Assembly: GCA_002751075.1 (NCBI GenBank)
Contig: NAOQ01000041.1
Location: 22,048-86,047, forward strand
DNA from: Ichthyophonus hoferi
Taxonomy: Eukaryota > Opisthokonta > Ichthyosporea > Ichthyophonida > Ichthyophonidae
Direction: 5' to 3'
DNA length: 64,000 nt
Shown: positions 42,901 through 56,224 of the stretch, piece after piece
Position numbering within the stretch: position 1 is the stretch's first letter
How the letters are laid out: each line of letters begins with the position of its first letter
Notes under the pieces: model-generated
What the model saw: only the letters and a program-made list of their open reading frames with translations
What the model was told of the DNA's origin: nothing
The model's database searches: none
Position numbers and translations under genes: made by a program

Positions 42901-44097
42901 AGTTAGCTTGAGTTAACTAAAATGAGGTAAACGACTAGGGACATCTGCTTGAATGATATAGACGAAATGACAAAGAGGTCTAAAAGTATTACATTTGCAT
43001 TATATGATCAATATATTCAGTGGCCTCAGTAATCAAAAACTCCGATGCTATGTCAAAAATGTAAGGTTTGAATCTGGTCCCAGACTGACGATACACAGAG
43101 AACTAATGGTTGTATTCTTCATCCCGCAGTGACAGTGATAGCGACAGCAGTAGCAGTAGCAGTAGCAGCAGTAGTAGCAGTTCTGAGAGCTCTGACAGGT
43201 AAGCGTTCTGCTACAACTGAAGCAGCGTACATGGCACTCTGGCCCTGCATTGTTAATGACCACGAGTTTGGGATGGTGTATTTCTTTTAATACCCTCCTT
43301 CCACACATAAGTCTTTTCTCCTTGACTTATCCCTCCATGGCTATCCCATATATGCACATGTTGCCTTGCACATGACCAGACCTTTTAATGCTCACTCTAT
43401 TTATCTAGTTTGGATGTGTACCAATTGGATCATTAAAAATATCCTTGCACTCTTGGTGCCCCTAACGTAGTCCTCTTCTCTTGTATACTTAATATTATAG
43501 TATTTCTATCTTTATTTCTTATTTAAATGTCCCGGTAAATAAACGAATGCTCACAGACCATGCCTTTGATACATCATCTCGTGTACTAACTGTTCTGTCC
43601 ACAGTGAGGATGATCACCGTCGTAAGCGTCGCAAGAATAATAAGAAAAGAAAGGCGCCATCCAAGGAGAAATCTGCACTAGCCCATCTCCCCGAGAAGGC
43701 TGGAGACAACGAGGCAGCCAGCACTGGAGATACACGAGAAAGGCAAGAAATTCAGTCCGATAGAAGAAACGGCCGAGACCATCATGATGTTGATGATAGT
43801 GAGCAGAACAGAGGTGATGATAGGAAGGAGGAGAGGGTGAGAGATAGAGAAGGAACAAGAGATCGGGAGAGAGAGACAGATAGACAGCACGATAGGGAGC
43901 GTGATCGAGATGGACGAAGTGAGAGAGATGTAAGGGATAATAGGGAAAGACGCAGGAGTAGAAGCCGGAGCAGAGAAAGAGAGAGGGATAGTGACCGCCA
44001 TAGAAGCCAGAGGACAGACAGAGGTCGGTCCTCTAGCCCCAGGGATGAGCGAGATAGTCGTTCCAAGAGATCCCGTCGGGATAGGTCTTCATCCTGA
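36953..44097 (+). CDS. CWC22: Pre-mRNA-splicing factor CWC22 (nucampholin)
   Basis: Spliceosome component that escorts eIF4AIII to introns for exon-junction-complex loading. About 14-16 exons. The N-terminus (from [19 protein letters not shown]) and the next exons are rich in Arg/Ser, Lys and Glu. The core starts [15 protein letters not shown] (38170-38220), then [20 protein letters not shown] and the MIF4G-fold exons with [20 protein letters not shown] (about 40010), [20 protein letters not shown] (40640-40695) and [12 protein letters not shown] (40800). An acidic linker follows at 41145-41240. The MA3 fold has [20 protein letters not shown] (41260-41320), [20 protein letters not shown] (41970-42030) and [17 protein letters not shown] (42235-42285). 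Ser/Asp-rich (42720-42760, 43130-43198) and RS/RD-rich (43837-44094) tails follow. The match to CWC22 is continuous. A few internal exon edges are unverified. Confidence 0.93.
43130..43198 (+). repeat. AGC/AGT trinucleotide repeat coding polyserine in CWC22
   Basis: An imperfect run of AGC and AGT codons encodes about a dozen consecutive serines flanked by Ser-Asp and Ser-Glu pairs, inside one CWC22 exon. Codon slippage can vary its length without shifting the frame. Serine-rich acidic tails are usual in CWC22 and are probable kinase targets. Confidence 0.7.
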
Positions 44098-47000
44098 AGG
44101 GTTGACCCTTAGCCTATTGGGCAATAATTCATATCAGTTGTATGGGGCATATGCTGTCCTAAACCAATGACTGGTACCTGGTGTTTGTACATAAATTGTA
44201 TGGGTCATTATTTTTTATATTAAAATCGACGCTTTGTCTAGTTGAAATATATCTGGTTATGGTATATGCTATTATAAAAATAACTATATCTACCGAAAGA
44301 GTAGCCTAACTTTTGAAGAACACACAGTTAATTATTCAACATAAATACAAGAGGGATATTTGCGTTATTTCATAGTGATATCAAAAATTGTAATCCACAT
44401 TTTAGAAAAAGAAACGTTACATGTAAGCTCATACATCCATTTTATGTTTGAACCCTGCCTAATAATAGTTAGTGCTAGGCGGATATGCAATTATACTTAG
44501 TTGAGGATTACTAGTCAATACTTTCTTTATTCCAAACCATTTGATATTATGTAGGTCGGAATAATAAAAAAGTGGTCAACAAAAAATGCACACCAGGCTT
44601 TAGTATGGCTATTTTTACCTTCGGGCTGGTCAAATGGTGTACTTTACCTGCTAAGTTGAATGAGATAGAAAACCCAACTTTGGGGCATTGGTTGCTGCCT
44701 ATCATTCATCAAGACATAGCCTCAAGCGAAGAAGGTAGGTATTAGATTAACTCACCAGATTACACTTAGATGACTCTTATCAAGCAAGGAATGAAATTGA
44801 GTGTAGATAGTGTATTATATTCAGACCTGTACTAGAGTTCAAATATCAATGATGAAACCTAAAACCGTAAAGGCACATCAATATGCATAGATTGGTTCAA
44901 TCTGGCTAATGAAGCTCCATATTCATTTATTTCTCTCTTGCCTTAACTGGCCACCCTCAAGCTCACAAGCAATTAAAAACAGTGGCAGCTTGCTTTTATT
45001 AACAGACATTAGTCCAAAATATTAAAATAGTACATAAAAAAACGTAACGGCTACTGAATTATTTATTACTAAGCATCCAAGTTGGCATGGCTGCTCAACA
45101 TTAATGTTTTTGGTTTAATAGCCCAGACTCCAAGGGATAGTTGTTTTGAATAATTGCCATTGGAAGAAGCTAGTAGGCCTTACTAGCATTTATAGATTCA
45201 ACAATATTCTAAATATTGAAGGAATGGATACTAGCCCTTGTAACTAAGCAACCTATGGTTGCTTCATGTAAAATAGATCTAATTTTAGTTCTTAATTTAG
45301 TACTCCACCTCCGAAGAACTCCATTGACCGTATTAAAGGATCAAGATGATTGCTATAATCTAAATTAGACAATTGTTGGCCAATTATATTAAAGTTAACC
45401 TTATTTCAATGCAATCTGTAGTTAGAAGAAGCCAGTAAGGTTTACTAGTGTCTATATTTTATATTATCTTAAATATCATTAGCGTAAATGCTTGCCTTTA
45501 AGGTTGGGCAAGACATTGACGTTGTACTTTGTTTAATTATAAATTGGTTCTTGAAAATTTAACATTCTTTCTGAGCAATTCTATTGGCAGAGGGGGCAGT
45601 AAAACAAATTTATATAATCAATCCAAGGTAGAGAACCATTTAACCATTTATATTAAATCTGGCAATTTTTCAATGAACTTTGATATAGTTCACAGGCAAC
45701 CACAAACTTGGATTAATTAAATATAAGATCAACGAGTTATGGTCTTCTAAGTACGTATCAGGAGATATATAGGCTTGGTATCAGCATTTAGTCGGAGCTC
45801 CTTGCATGAGTTGGAAATTAGCCATTTGCATACGTTTGTTTTGGGTAAAATACTATCTCTATAGAATGTATAAAATGGTTCTGAATAAGACAGATTAGGG
45901 ACGCTTGATTCTATAATGATATAGAATAAATACGGTATAGTTTTTTCCTCTTCTTGATTATCTGCTTATAATAATCGATTGTCACTCCGAATATGGGTGA
46001 GAAAATTACTACACGAGCTGAAATTGGCAAAAAGGAATTCTGAAAGATCACTTTACTGATATGAAAATTCCTAACTATCAAAGTTTAAATTAATATAAGG
46101 TAGTAATTTAATACCGAATAAATTATATTTTTCTGTCGTAAGATGTCACTAGCCAGTTTTATAATGTTTGATGATAGGTTTCTAAATGGGATCAATTAAC
46201 TATATCAAAAACGCACAAAACTTCTCCCTAGAAAGAGAGATATCCAGTCAAACGTTATACAACATTCCTGTGTGCTACCTTACAATTACAGTTTAATAAT
46301 TTATAATATATAAGATTCTCTAGTACATCCGCCATATTTATATTATTGAGTTGAAAGTCTTTGCTCTTGAAAATTGACTATAATACCATCTTTTGTTGAT
46401 AGGATAATTTTCTTCCTCTCCACTCTTAGGCGAGAGTATTGGTCTGCTGCAAGTTTCAATTATAAATTGTGCAATTTCTTCATAAGTTCTTCAGTGAGTT
46501 ATGCTTTATTATTTGCCCCCTAACTAGTTACTTAATTGTGTACATATATGAGCTCTAATACGTAATACCGGTTGAAGTAGTTTCCTTTTCTCTTATTGAT
46601 GGAGACTATTATATAGTGATCTAAATTCAATAAGGTATGAAAGTTTTTTATTGATGACTTTTATACATTGCTATCAAGAAAAAAACTTGGAGTATAGGGT
46701 CCTGCTTTAAGTTTGTAAGCTGACTATACAGCTTTACTGACTCAACTTGAGTGCACCAAATCAGTGGAATATTCATTGTTATATGTTTTTTGTTTGTTTA
46801 TTATTTTCATATGCCAATTACCTCGAACAGATTATTCATGTATTCCACTTCTCATTGGCTAGAACTATTTCCATAATAAACGAATAAGCTAATAAAAATA
46901 TTGCGAGGCTGATTTCAACTGCCCAGCTTTTTATGCGGATAAAAAGGTGATTAATCTTCAATAGTTGGAATTTAAAGGTAGGGAAAATGAGTTTTCAACA

Positions 47001-48311
47001 GTGGAAGAAATTACTTGCTTACACTGCTATATAAGGCGCGTAGAATGATGTTGGCAGGAAATTCGATTCTAAATCAACTACAGCTCGAGTAGATCAATGA
47101 TTGGGCTTGTTGATATCGAGCGGCCAAATATATGACATATAGCAAGCCATTCGGATATTTCTAATATCATTTGCATGTTGTACAACCAGATATTTACGTA
47201 ACAATTCGACTTTATTTCATATCGACCCAATGCAGAAAAATGACCTACCCTAATCTTCACATCACGATTGATTTGACCCTAATTAAGCTGCATAAAAACT
47301 TATGTTTCTTAAGGCTTTTTTTTCTTCTTTTTTTTTACACCATGAAAAATAAAAAACAACAATAAAAAGATAAAAATAAGAAAAATGAAGACAAAAAAGT
47401 AAAGAAAACAAAGAAAAAAGACGAATATTGCAAATCAGATCAACGAGCCGATTCGAAATAAATATTGGCGGTCTGGTATCATAGCTCGACGGGCTGGGAT
47501 AGGCCAATGGTACAATGTTATGTGTCTCGTAGATCTTGCAGATTGGCCAATTAGATCTCCACACGTAGGAATTATTTCCGTATCCAAGGGCAACCCCCCA
47601 ACCCACCGAAGTCGGATACAGGCTAGGCTAATTTCCTTCACGCATTTTTCTTCCTCCCATCTCCCATCCCTTGTAGCTGTACAGCGCATCAAATAAGGTC
47701 TCAAGTATCATTCAATTAACTGGCTATTTAGAAGTGAGAACACATTATTTTAGTAAAATTTCCCATGCTACTCTACTGCCTTATATCTTGTTTCTTGTGC
47801 ACAGAACTTTAGCATGTGTCCATTGTTTTATTATTCAAAAAAAAAACATTAATTGGTGAGAGGAGTAAATGGAGTTGATGACCAACCATAATCGAGTGAG
47901 CACAATCCTGATTCGACCCTGTAGCTCAGATAATGAGACCGACAAGTACTATTACAACCCTGGGTAAAGACTGTTACCAAACTCCAAAGTAATTGGTTCT
48001 ATTGGTTTTAAGCCTGAAATTTTAACATTATATCTCAGGAATATTCCATCCTGTAAGCCATTTATAGAGATTGAATAGAATATTATTTTAAACTACGTAA
48101 CCAATAAAATCATTCTAATATCATTTAAGAATTTTAACTAATTCTATTTTTGATCGCAGCCTGTTGTAGATGCTCTAGTCTACCAGGCCCACAGCAACCC
48201 AATCTGAACACCGGGAAACGTCCATTAGTCGTTTCATTTTTTCTAATATTATTTTTTTTGGCTATTTTGTTGTAGGGCGTTTTTGGTAACCAGCAGCATT
48301 AAAAGGCAACC
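44098..48311. other. Long gene-poor AT-rich spacer upstream of SEC63
   Basis: About 4.2 kb, the longest stretch without a recognised gene. Short open stretches (for example 44605-44745 and 45529-45720) show no domain, and I saw no splice-linked partner exons. Homopolymer tracts occur at 47315-47337 and 47838-47848. The last few hundred bases must hold the SEC63 promoter. Decayed mobile DNA is a possible content, but I cannot name a family. Confidence 0.45.
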
Positions 48312-51300
48312 ATGACTGCCTTTTCATATGACGAAGATGGCAGCAGTACCATCATTTTCATTATAGCGTGAGTTGCATTGTATTTATGCCATCTAACAGT
48401 GGTGTAATCTTGTCAGTCAATGTAGAGCTTATAGCATAAGTAGGGGCACTTGGGTTTGTTTTACTATAATTTTTATTGGCCAGGCCTATTTCTTCGTGTG
48501 TTTTTTATACGACCCTGGAAGTAAGTAGATTCAAGGGGATGTACTTCTACAGTGCTATGTATTTTGTTACCATAGAGCGAATAGACGGTTACTTCCCTTT
48601 GGGTTACAAATATTTGGATGGTGCTTATTCTTAACCAAACTAGCTGCACCCACCTTAGCGATTTGATTGTAGGAGTAGTTATTATCAAACCTATTTTCTA
48701 GGCAAGGTTGTTGGGGTTATGAAATATGCACCCTATTTACTTAGCCATAAACTGTCGACTGTCAGCAAATTAACCTGTCTTTTTCTTCAGGGCTCTGGTT
48801 CTTTACCTGGTCCCTGCCACCTTCTGGCGTCTCTCTTCTAATTCGGATAAACCCAAGTGTAAGTAACAATCGGCCTATGCCTATCAAGTATAATGTTACG
48901 TTTATACATTGCCCATAGAGAGAGTATATCAACAAAGGGATGGTGGGAGACAAAATAGAGTGGATGCATAGGTATACAGACGATGTGTATTAATCCGTAT
49001 AATGACATAACAGTAGACGTTCTTAAGCACCAAAACACCGAGTTTGTGGAGCTATGTAAGGTGAAAAAGGTGAACCGTGTGACCAAAGAGAAGAGCATTT
49101 GGACCCGCAGGTAGGGGGAGGTCTGGGGTGGTAGGGGAGGGGAGGGGCCATTCACTAACCGAGGGTGTTACAGTAATATCATCTATGCTGCGGCATGGAT
49201 TCTGTTCTTTGTCATGCTCTGGGGAGCCTACAACATCAGGATGGCCGAAGTGGAGGTTTATAATCCCTACGAAATTCTTGGTCTCCAGATAGTATGTTTC
49301 TCTCTCGACCCTGTTGCTGTATTACTGGCGACATAGTGTACTGATACCAGGGGTCATGCAGGGGGCAAGCGACAGGCAAATTAAGAAAATGTACCACCAA
49401 AAGAGTATTGCAAACCATCCTGACAAGAACCCCGACGACCCGTTGGCTAATGATAGATACATGGAGATAGTCAAGGCCTACCAAGCGTATGCTCCCTCTC
49501 TGTTTCCCCCTTCCTATTTCCTATTGGGTGTCCCATTGGACGTCTTTATTTATTGGTGGTTGCTGCTTATGGATTTTTCCGTATAGCCATGGCTCTAGCC
49601 CAAAAGGCATAATAATATCGTTAGACTCACCCCTAAGGTGTATTGTAACCCACATCGATTGACCTGCACAGGTTGACTGATCCTGCTATTAAAGAGAACT
49701 TGGAGAAATATGGCCATCCTGATGGTCGCCGTGGTAGGTGATTGGTTAGCTAGGTGAGGGCTATGGGGTGAGGGGTGGGTTCTAATTGATGCATTGCAGC
49801 TGCTCAGTTCGGTATTGCCCTTCCATCCTTCATTGTCTCCAGCACTTATAAGTGGCCGGTAGGTGATTCCTTGCCCTGATTGAGTCTCTTACGGACAGGG
49901 TTTATTGGGGTGTAGATGGGAATGGTTTTCTTTTCCTGCAGTATTGGGGACCTTGTTACCATGTCTTAGTCATGTAATACACCCAATAATACATTGCCTG
50001 TCATGGCCTGATTACCAATCTTCACTCTTGGTGTTTCCCTCTACCTGCTCAATTTATTATAAACTATTGGCCGGGAAATAAGACTTACTGAATGCTTATT
50101 GGAGGGTACATGCTGCAATGCAATCCTTACTAACAGAGTACATGCAGATTCTGGGGCTGTACTTCCTGTGCTTTATGGTTGGCCTCCCTCTGATTGTGGT
50201 AGGTAGTGGTGTGGCGGTCAATACATGCATGTGAGCCAAGGGGTCTACATCAGACCAGGGACTGACTGGCTGGTGTACAGGGCACTTGGTGGTCCCAGTC
50301 TACTCGCTACACGAGAGAACAGATCCTTCTCGATTCTATTGCTCTTTATTACCAGAACCTACGCCCTCAGACCTCCATGAAAGGTATGCTATTCGTACCA
50401 CACTAATATCCACACTATTGGTTGCTAGCACATTATGGCACGTACAATAAGCAGTGTGTGATTCTAGTGCTAAGCTGGCTTCTCCCACCCCAGTCCCCAC
50501 TAATTTTAAGTGCCAATTGTGTTGGGATATACTCCACCCAGCATATCTAGTCACATATATAGGGCAGACCACCCCACACCTCCAGCATTCCTGCATTGCC
50601 TCCCGCACGCCTAGGCATTTGCATGTATCTTTTTGTTTAATGGCTGCTCGTCATGCACATCTGTTTACTTTTCTCTGGTCTGTTCTGCCACCATCCTACC
50701 CATGTTTTATACATATAATATGCCTATATCGTCTATATATTTCACCAATACCATATTGTTGCATGTTTACCGGTGACTTACATTAATCGCGAGATATGAT
50801 TGTTCAAAACACTCGAAATTATGCCGAACACCAATTGCCTCGAGCCAGTTCAAGTGCGATTTGCTGTGATCTTTTAATATTTTAAACCCTGCCTACCTGT
50901 CACAATGGCTTGTCCCTGCCATTGACCACCAATTGCATTGCTTATTAGGATTGACTTACAGCCCTAGGTTCAGCGATAGTGATAGTTGCACACATCATTT
51001 ATGAAGATAGTGCGTGATAAGCCAATCACCAAGAAGAAGGTTGCATGCAGGTGCGGGGCACTATTTTAATTCCTGGAGGTCAGACTGTTTTAACAGCACT
51101 ATCATAATTGGTCCTAACAAGATGTTGTAGTATCCCTATACGTGCTTTACCAGTGCTGACTTTCACATTTTATGGTGCTCACATTCACAAAGTGATTTGC
51201 AAATAAAAAAGACTTTGCTATTTTGTCTGTATGCCCAATAGGGAACAGAAAGTGAGGCACAATCAACATGCACGGTAGACGTTCACGAATTTTGATTAAT

Positions 51301-54285
51301 AGTCAATAACAAAATATTTTATTGTGATTCTCCGGGCTGTATGTGAGGTCAGGAGGCTATCCACGTGCACACAGCAACACCTGACTATCCTTCAGACCCA
51401 GCCAATTGTTCGGCCTCCTTGTGTGTGGTCATGTTCACAATTACAGCAAGCTATTACGCTATCTGAATATGCTGTGTTATATTACTGGCGGTTAGTCAGC
51501 AGGTCCATTTATTCTTCCCCAACCCCACGGATAGAGGGGCCCCAGCTATAACTAATAGGACGGGGGGACAGATATGGTGGAGATTCTGTGTGCCTCGGTG
51601 GAGTTCCGTGATAACATTCCTGTACGTCCTGAGGATAGCGAGGAGCTTCAAAAGGTATGCATAGTGTAAAAAGAATAACGGGGAAGGAGTAGGGAGGATA
51701 GGGTTAGGTGTACTGACATGGTTGGGGTAACAGCTCATTAAGGTGCTTGTGGCCAAGAATCCTGAGCTGGAGGACTACTTCACACGTACCAAGGTATTTA
51801 TAACCCAGGGTGGGCAGGAGGGAGTACATATGAAGCTAGAGGAAAGGGGTGAGGGGAAAGGAGTGAGCTATAGACTAACCTCCCTATCTTATGACTACAG
51901 TACAATGCCGACTACTGTATCAAAACCAAGGCCTTGATGTTTGCCCATCTCATGCGCATTACCGATATGACCCCTGCCCACCGTCAAGATCAGGGTCGCA
52001 TTTTATCAATGGTTCCCCCTCTTCTTGCCGCTATGATCAAGATCGCTGGTATGCGTCTATGGCTGAGTCTGACCGTCAAGATTATCCATCTTAATCAGGT
52101 ATAGTCCCCCTATATTTATTTCTTTCCAGCACCCTTCAGTGCTAGACATAGAGTCAACCACAGGCCTTACCATCAGGGCTAACCATGGCTCCTCACAGTA
52201 CATCACTCAAGCTATGATCGACCAACCTGGAGCTGCTCTTGTGCAACTGCCAAACATCACTGAAGAGCTGTATGAGAACACCTTGATGCCTGTATGTGTT
52301 ATTTTTTTGGTTGGGTGTGTAATTACTACTGCAGCCTCTATAAATTATACCTAAGGACCTGGGGGACTCATTGGTGCACCATTAACCATGGCTGGGGGGT
52401 TGCAGAAAGGCATTACCAACCTCAGGGAGGTTATGGAATTGAGCCCCAAGCAGCAATCGTATGTATTTCCTTAGAGTGTGGGGTGGGTATTAGTGGTTAG
52501 AGGTCACGGATCTGACAGGGTGTGATATTATAGAGAGACCTTTTCTAGCTTGGCTGAACAGGAGAGACATGATGCGTTGATTGTAGCCAATAACGTTCCC
52601 TGTATCATAGCCGACACCGAGTTCAAGGGTGAGTGTGCTTTGCTTTTCACTGTCAACTTACTGACAGCATATAACTATGGGTTGTATGTGTGTATGTTTC
52701 TCTCACGACTCTCAGTAGGATGCTGCGACATGATAGTTGTTATACTTGATGTGGTCACACTGCCAACGACTAGCTCTGATGTATATACGGAACTAATCAC
52801 TCTGCGTTGATGGATTACAGTGATCGCCGAAGACGACATCTACACCAATTCTATGATCACTGTCAAGCTCAAACTTCATCGTCTCCACTTCAATGAAATG
52901 CTACAGAAAGTGGAGGAGTTGAAGGAAAAGCATATGAAAAAGAACGGTGAGTGGTAAATGGGTGGATAGGAAGACCTTATAGGATCAATGAGTCACTGGC
53001 CTATATACATGGGGTATACTGCCTGATAAGTCGACTAAATTTGATTAATGCTCACCTTACAAACATTTCGTTTCGGATTTTTCATGATACCTGTTAGGGT
53101 TGGCCCGTTCTAGTAATAAGATTATAGTGGGGGGTGAGTTGGTGATATTAGTAATTGAGGTGCAGATATGGGCGGGCTGTGGGTCGATGGTGTGTTGTAA
53201 GCTTAACTCTAACCTCCGTGATTGGCCCTGCAGACCCTAGGAGACGACCTGAAAGCAAAGGTAAGCATTCATAACATGCTAGCAGACAGGGAATAGGCGT
53301 GGTAGTTAACCCTGAACTAGGAAGGGGTAACTGCACAAGGTTGGGCACAGTTCTGATGGGTTGGGGATACAACAGCAAAACTTAGCAAGGGTGATGTGGA
53401 GGTGGACTGGGACCCCTCATTGATCAAGAAGGAGAAGGTCTTCCATGAAAAGAGTCATAGTTTCCCCGTACATTGCCCCTATTTCCCTGAGGTAGGAATC
53501 TGATTGGTGCATGCCACCCACCCCGTGACGGCATACATAGGCATAGTATTGGATGCTGTATATGGGCTAGCCTCTATAGCGATTATCTTTTGCAATTGCT
53601 AATTGTTTTATTATTATTTTTGCTGTTCCTGTTACCTGGTCACACTTGCGCACTTTCTTTCTTTATTCAATCACTAATGGCAGAGTAACCAGATGCAAAA
53701 CGACTCTAAATTCTGTAATTATAAAATGTCGTTTCTGGCCGGGCTTACCAGCAGTACAGTGTAATAGTGGTTAACATGCATGGGCATACAGGATCGTGAG
53801 GAGGCCTGGTGGGTGTTTATTGGTGATTCCCCCAATGCCGAAGACAACCTGCTTACCGAGCCTAAGCGCATTGACAATCTAGTAGACGAAACAGAGGTAG
53901 GGGAAGGTGCTTGTGTGTGAGGGGATGGGTGGGTGGGTTGGGCCGATGACTGATGATATGTATGATACAGCTGGAACTCTACCTTCCTCCTGTGGAGAAA
54001 GCTGGCCAATACACCTACTTCCTATTTATTGCCTCAGAGAATTACTGCTCCAGTGACGTCGTGCAACCCTTGGTGGTGAGTTCTTATTTGTGATTGGCGA
54101 GGGTTGGGCCCCATAGTCTAAAGGAGGTAGCTGACAGTGGGTATGGGTAGTTCCAAGTGGTGGAGCCCCCTAAGCCAGTCATGGAAGAGCTGTCTGAATC
54201 TTCCTCCGACGATGACCAGGTGATGGATGCTGACCAGGAGGGAGTGAGTGAAGAGGAGAGTGATATTGAGTCCGATGACGAATAA
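48312..54285 (+). CDS. SEC63: ER translocon J-domain protein SEC63
   Basis: Membrane J-protein that recruits Kar2/BiP to the Sec61/Sec62 translocon for post-translational import. Roughly 640 residues in about 18 exons from MTAFSYDEDGSSTIIF. Membrane spans: STIIFIIAALVLYLVPATF (48340-48830), NIIYAAAWILFFVMLWGAY (49175-49240) and LGLYFLCFMVGLPLIV (50155-50205), in the family's order. The J domain lies between spans 2 and 3: YNPYEILGLQ, then a GASDRQIKK helix and the intact HPD motif in IANHPDKNPDDP (49415-49440). GHPDGRRAAQFGIALPSF follows. The large Brl region runs through 51580-53480, with CPYFPE and EAWWVFIGDS (53795-53830) in the C-terminal beta domain. The end is acidic (SDDDQVMDADQEG onward), as in yeast Sec63, where it contacts Sec62. 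An intron of about 1.2 kb (50385-51572) is the longest. Confidence 0.94.
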
Positions 54286-56224
54286 GGTGGGTAGTATATG
54301 TATAGTGCACGCAGTTAGTAAGAGAATCGTGATGTTGTACAATGCTTTCACACGGTCGTCCAGTGTGTGTTTGCTGGTATTAGGGAGTTATGGTGTCTCA
54401 TGGGTGTAGAGCTGTGCCTTCCCGTGATGATTCAAAAGAATAACATGCTTAATGATTACTAAAAAATCTGGGTAGTGTTTATTTTATATTAGGAAATTTT
54501 TACTGCCTCATGGTTGATAATCCGAGATGGATGTGATAGTTCCACTAGGCCGTACCACTGACCGACGGATTATTATATCTTAACAGAGTATATTCGAGAC
54601 CTGTTCGAAGAGTCCATGGAAACTGGTGTAATTGAACTTGCTGTATAGGCCGTGTGAGAGAATGAGAATGCCAGACTGTTGACATACGACAAAATAAAAT
54701 AGCCATAAAAATACTAGATAGTCACAAGGTTGACGGACCTCTTCCCCTACATTTATTTGTCTTTAAATAAAACCAATGACACAAAACATGACATGTTTTG
54801 ACTTTTCCAAGTAGGAGTAGTGGCGATTAAATGGATATGATCATATTAGCCGTTGGTTATTGTTCAAACGAATTCCAGCTATAATTTATGTATATGCATT
54901 CTTTCTTACTGGCCAAATATTTTATGTTGACTTGTCATGGGATATTGATTGGTTTATACTGAAGCTTAAAACTGCAACCATAGCTCATTACATTATGTAT
55001 TCATTTACTTATTATAATAAAACCGTAATACTGCTACCCCATGAAAGATTAGTTCAGTCATAATACACAATAGGGGACCAATGAAGCAACCTCTTGTTAC
55101 CATTCACGACATTTTATTGGTGTGATATCATCTTTATTAAGGTCATCGTCGATAACCATCAGAATTCAATCCTAGGACAAAGTCATTTGGAATCGCAATA
55201 TTCAATCATTATGATAGTTAGAAGGCAAGGTCATTGGAGCTGCCTCGTAACTACATACTCTTGCCGAACCCAATTGGCTTGTATTGCACTGCACTGTCCA
55301 GCCACCCAATAGAAAGGTTTGATCGATAAATGATTACGCTGCATGTAAGTGACCAGCCATGAGTGGGATTGAGTGCCAACCATGATATAACAAGGTTAAA
55401 ATTTGCATACAAAGATAGATTGCTGTAGCACGATATAGTGTGGCCTATATAATGCTCATAATGTGGTTGTATATTACGATTACTAAGCATAGCCAACCTA
55501 CTCAAATAGTTTGTGATTATCTTAGATAAGATTGCATTAAAAAAATGCATTGCAATTCCGAATTGGAGAAAATAGCTGATGTGAAGACCAAATAAAAATA
55601 CTTTTAAGCAAGTACGATTGGGTATGAAGGAGTCAGCTGACATGTAGTTATATGCAAACATGATAGAATACTTGTTGCATATATCCGTAGACATAACAAG
55701 GACTAGCGAGACTCTTGCAGACCACAATCACAATAAATTTAGTGCACTCTCATTACCTCCAATACTTAGGGGGCCAATTTAATCCAAAACTACAGATAAT
55801 TCAACATGGCTCCTCCATACACAGGCTGTAAGCAGCACAGGCCTGTATGATATTATATACACTCATTGGCTGTAAAGGCATCAATTGCCCATTGACAATA
55901 ATAAAAACTATAATAACAAACTGTAGAGCGTAAAGTATACAGCATAGGAGTGGGGATATAGATAGACACTACCAGACTATCTTGTATATATATGGTGAGC
56001 AATTCCACGTGCACTTAATGCGGATGGACTGACCGACCCCATGATTATACGAAATGCAATTGAATAAAATGCTAGGCCAACCTGAATGCATATATGCTTA
56101 AGCACATCATGTTGCATAATCAAATAGTCGTAGGTATGCTATAGTTGATATATATTAAATTGATCTTTGTACATGTCATAACCATACTTATGCTATACAA
56201 TAGCAGCTACAATCATTGGATGAC
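54286..56224. other. Convergent spacer between SEC63 and DCP1
   Basis: About 1.9 kb that should hold both 3' untranslated regions. A 158-codon minus-strand open stretch at 55251-55727 is hydrophobic and AT-rich, with no domain or homologue that I recognise. Plus-strand stretches at 54860-55063 and 55094-55312 are equally unconvincing. Confidence 0.4.

Noticed and set aside
47875-47960. tRNA-like A-box and B-box words (TAGCTCAGAT, ATTCGACCC)
   Set aside because: The B-box-like word precedes the A-box-like word and no cloverleaf can be drawn.
48312-54285. Generic DnaJ protein instead of SEC63
   Set aside because: Three membrane spans with the J domain between spans 2 and 3, the Brl region and an acidic tail are specific to SEC63.
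55251-55727. 158-codon minus-strand frame
   Set aside because: AT-driven hydrophobic composition, no domain, overlaps other chance frames on the plus strand; could still be tested by RNA-seq.
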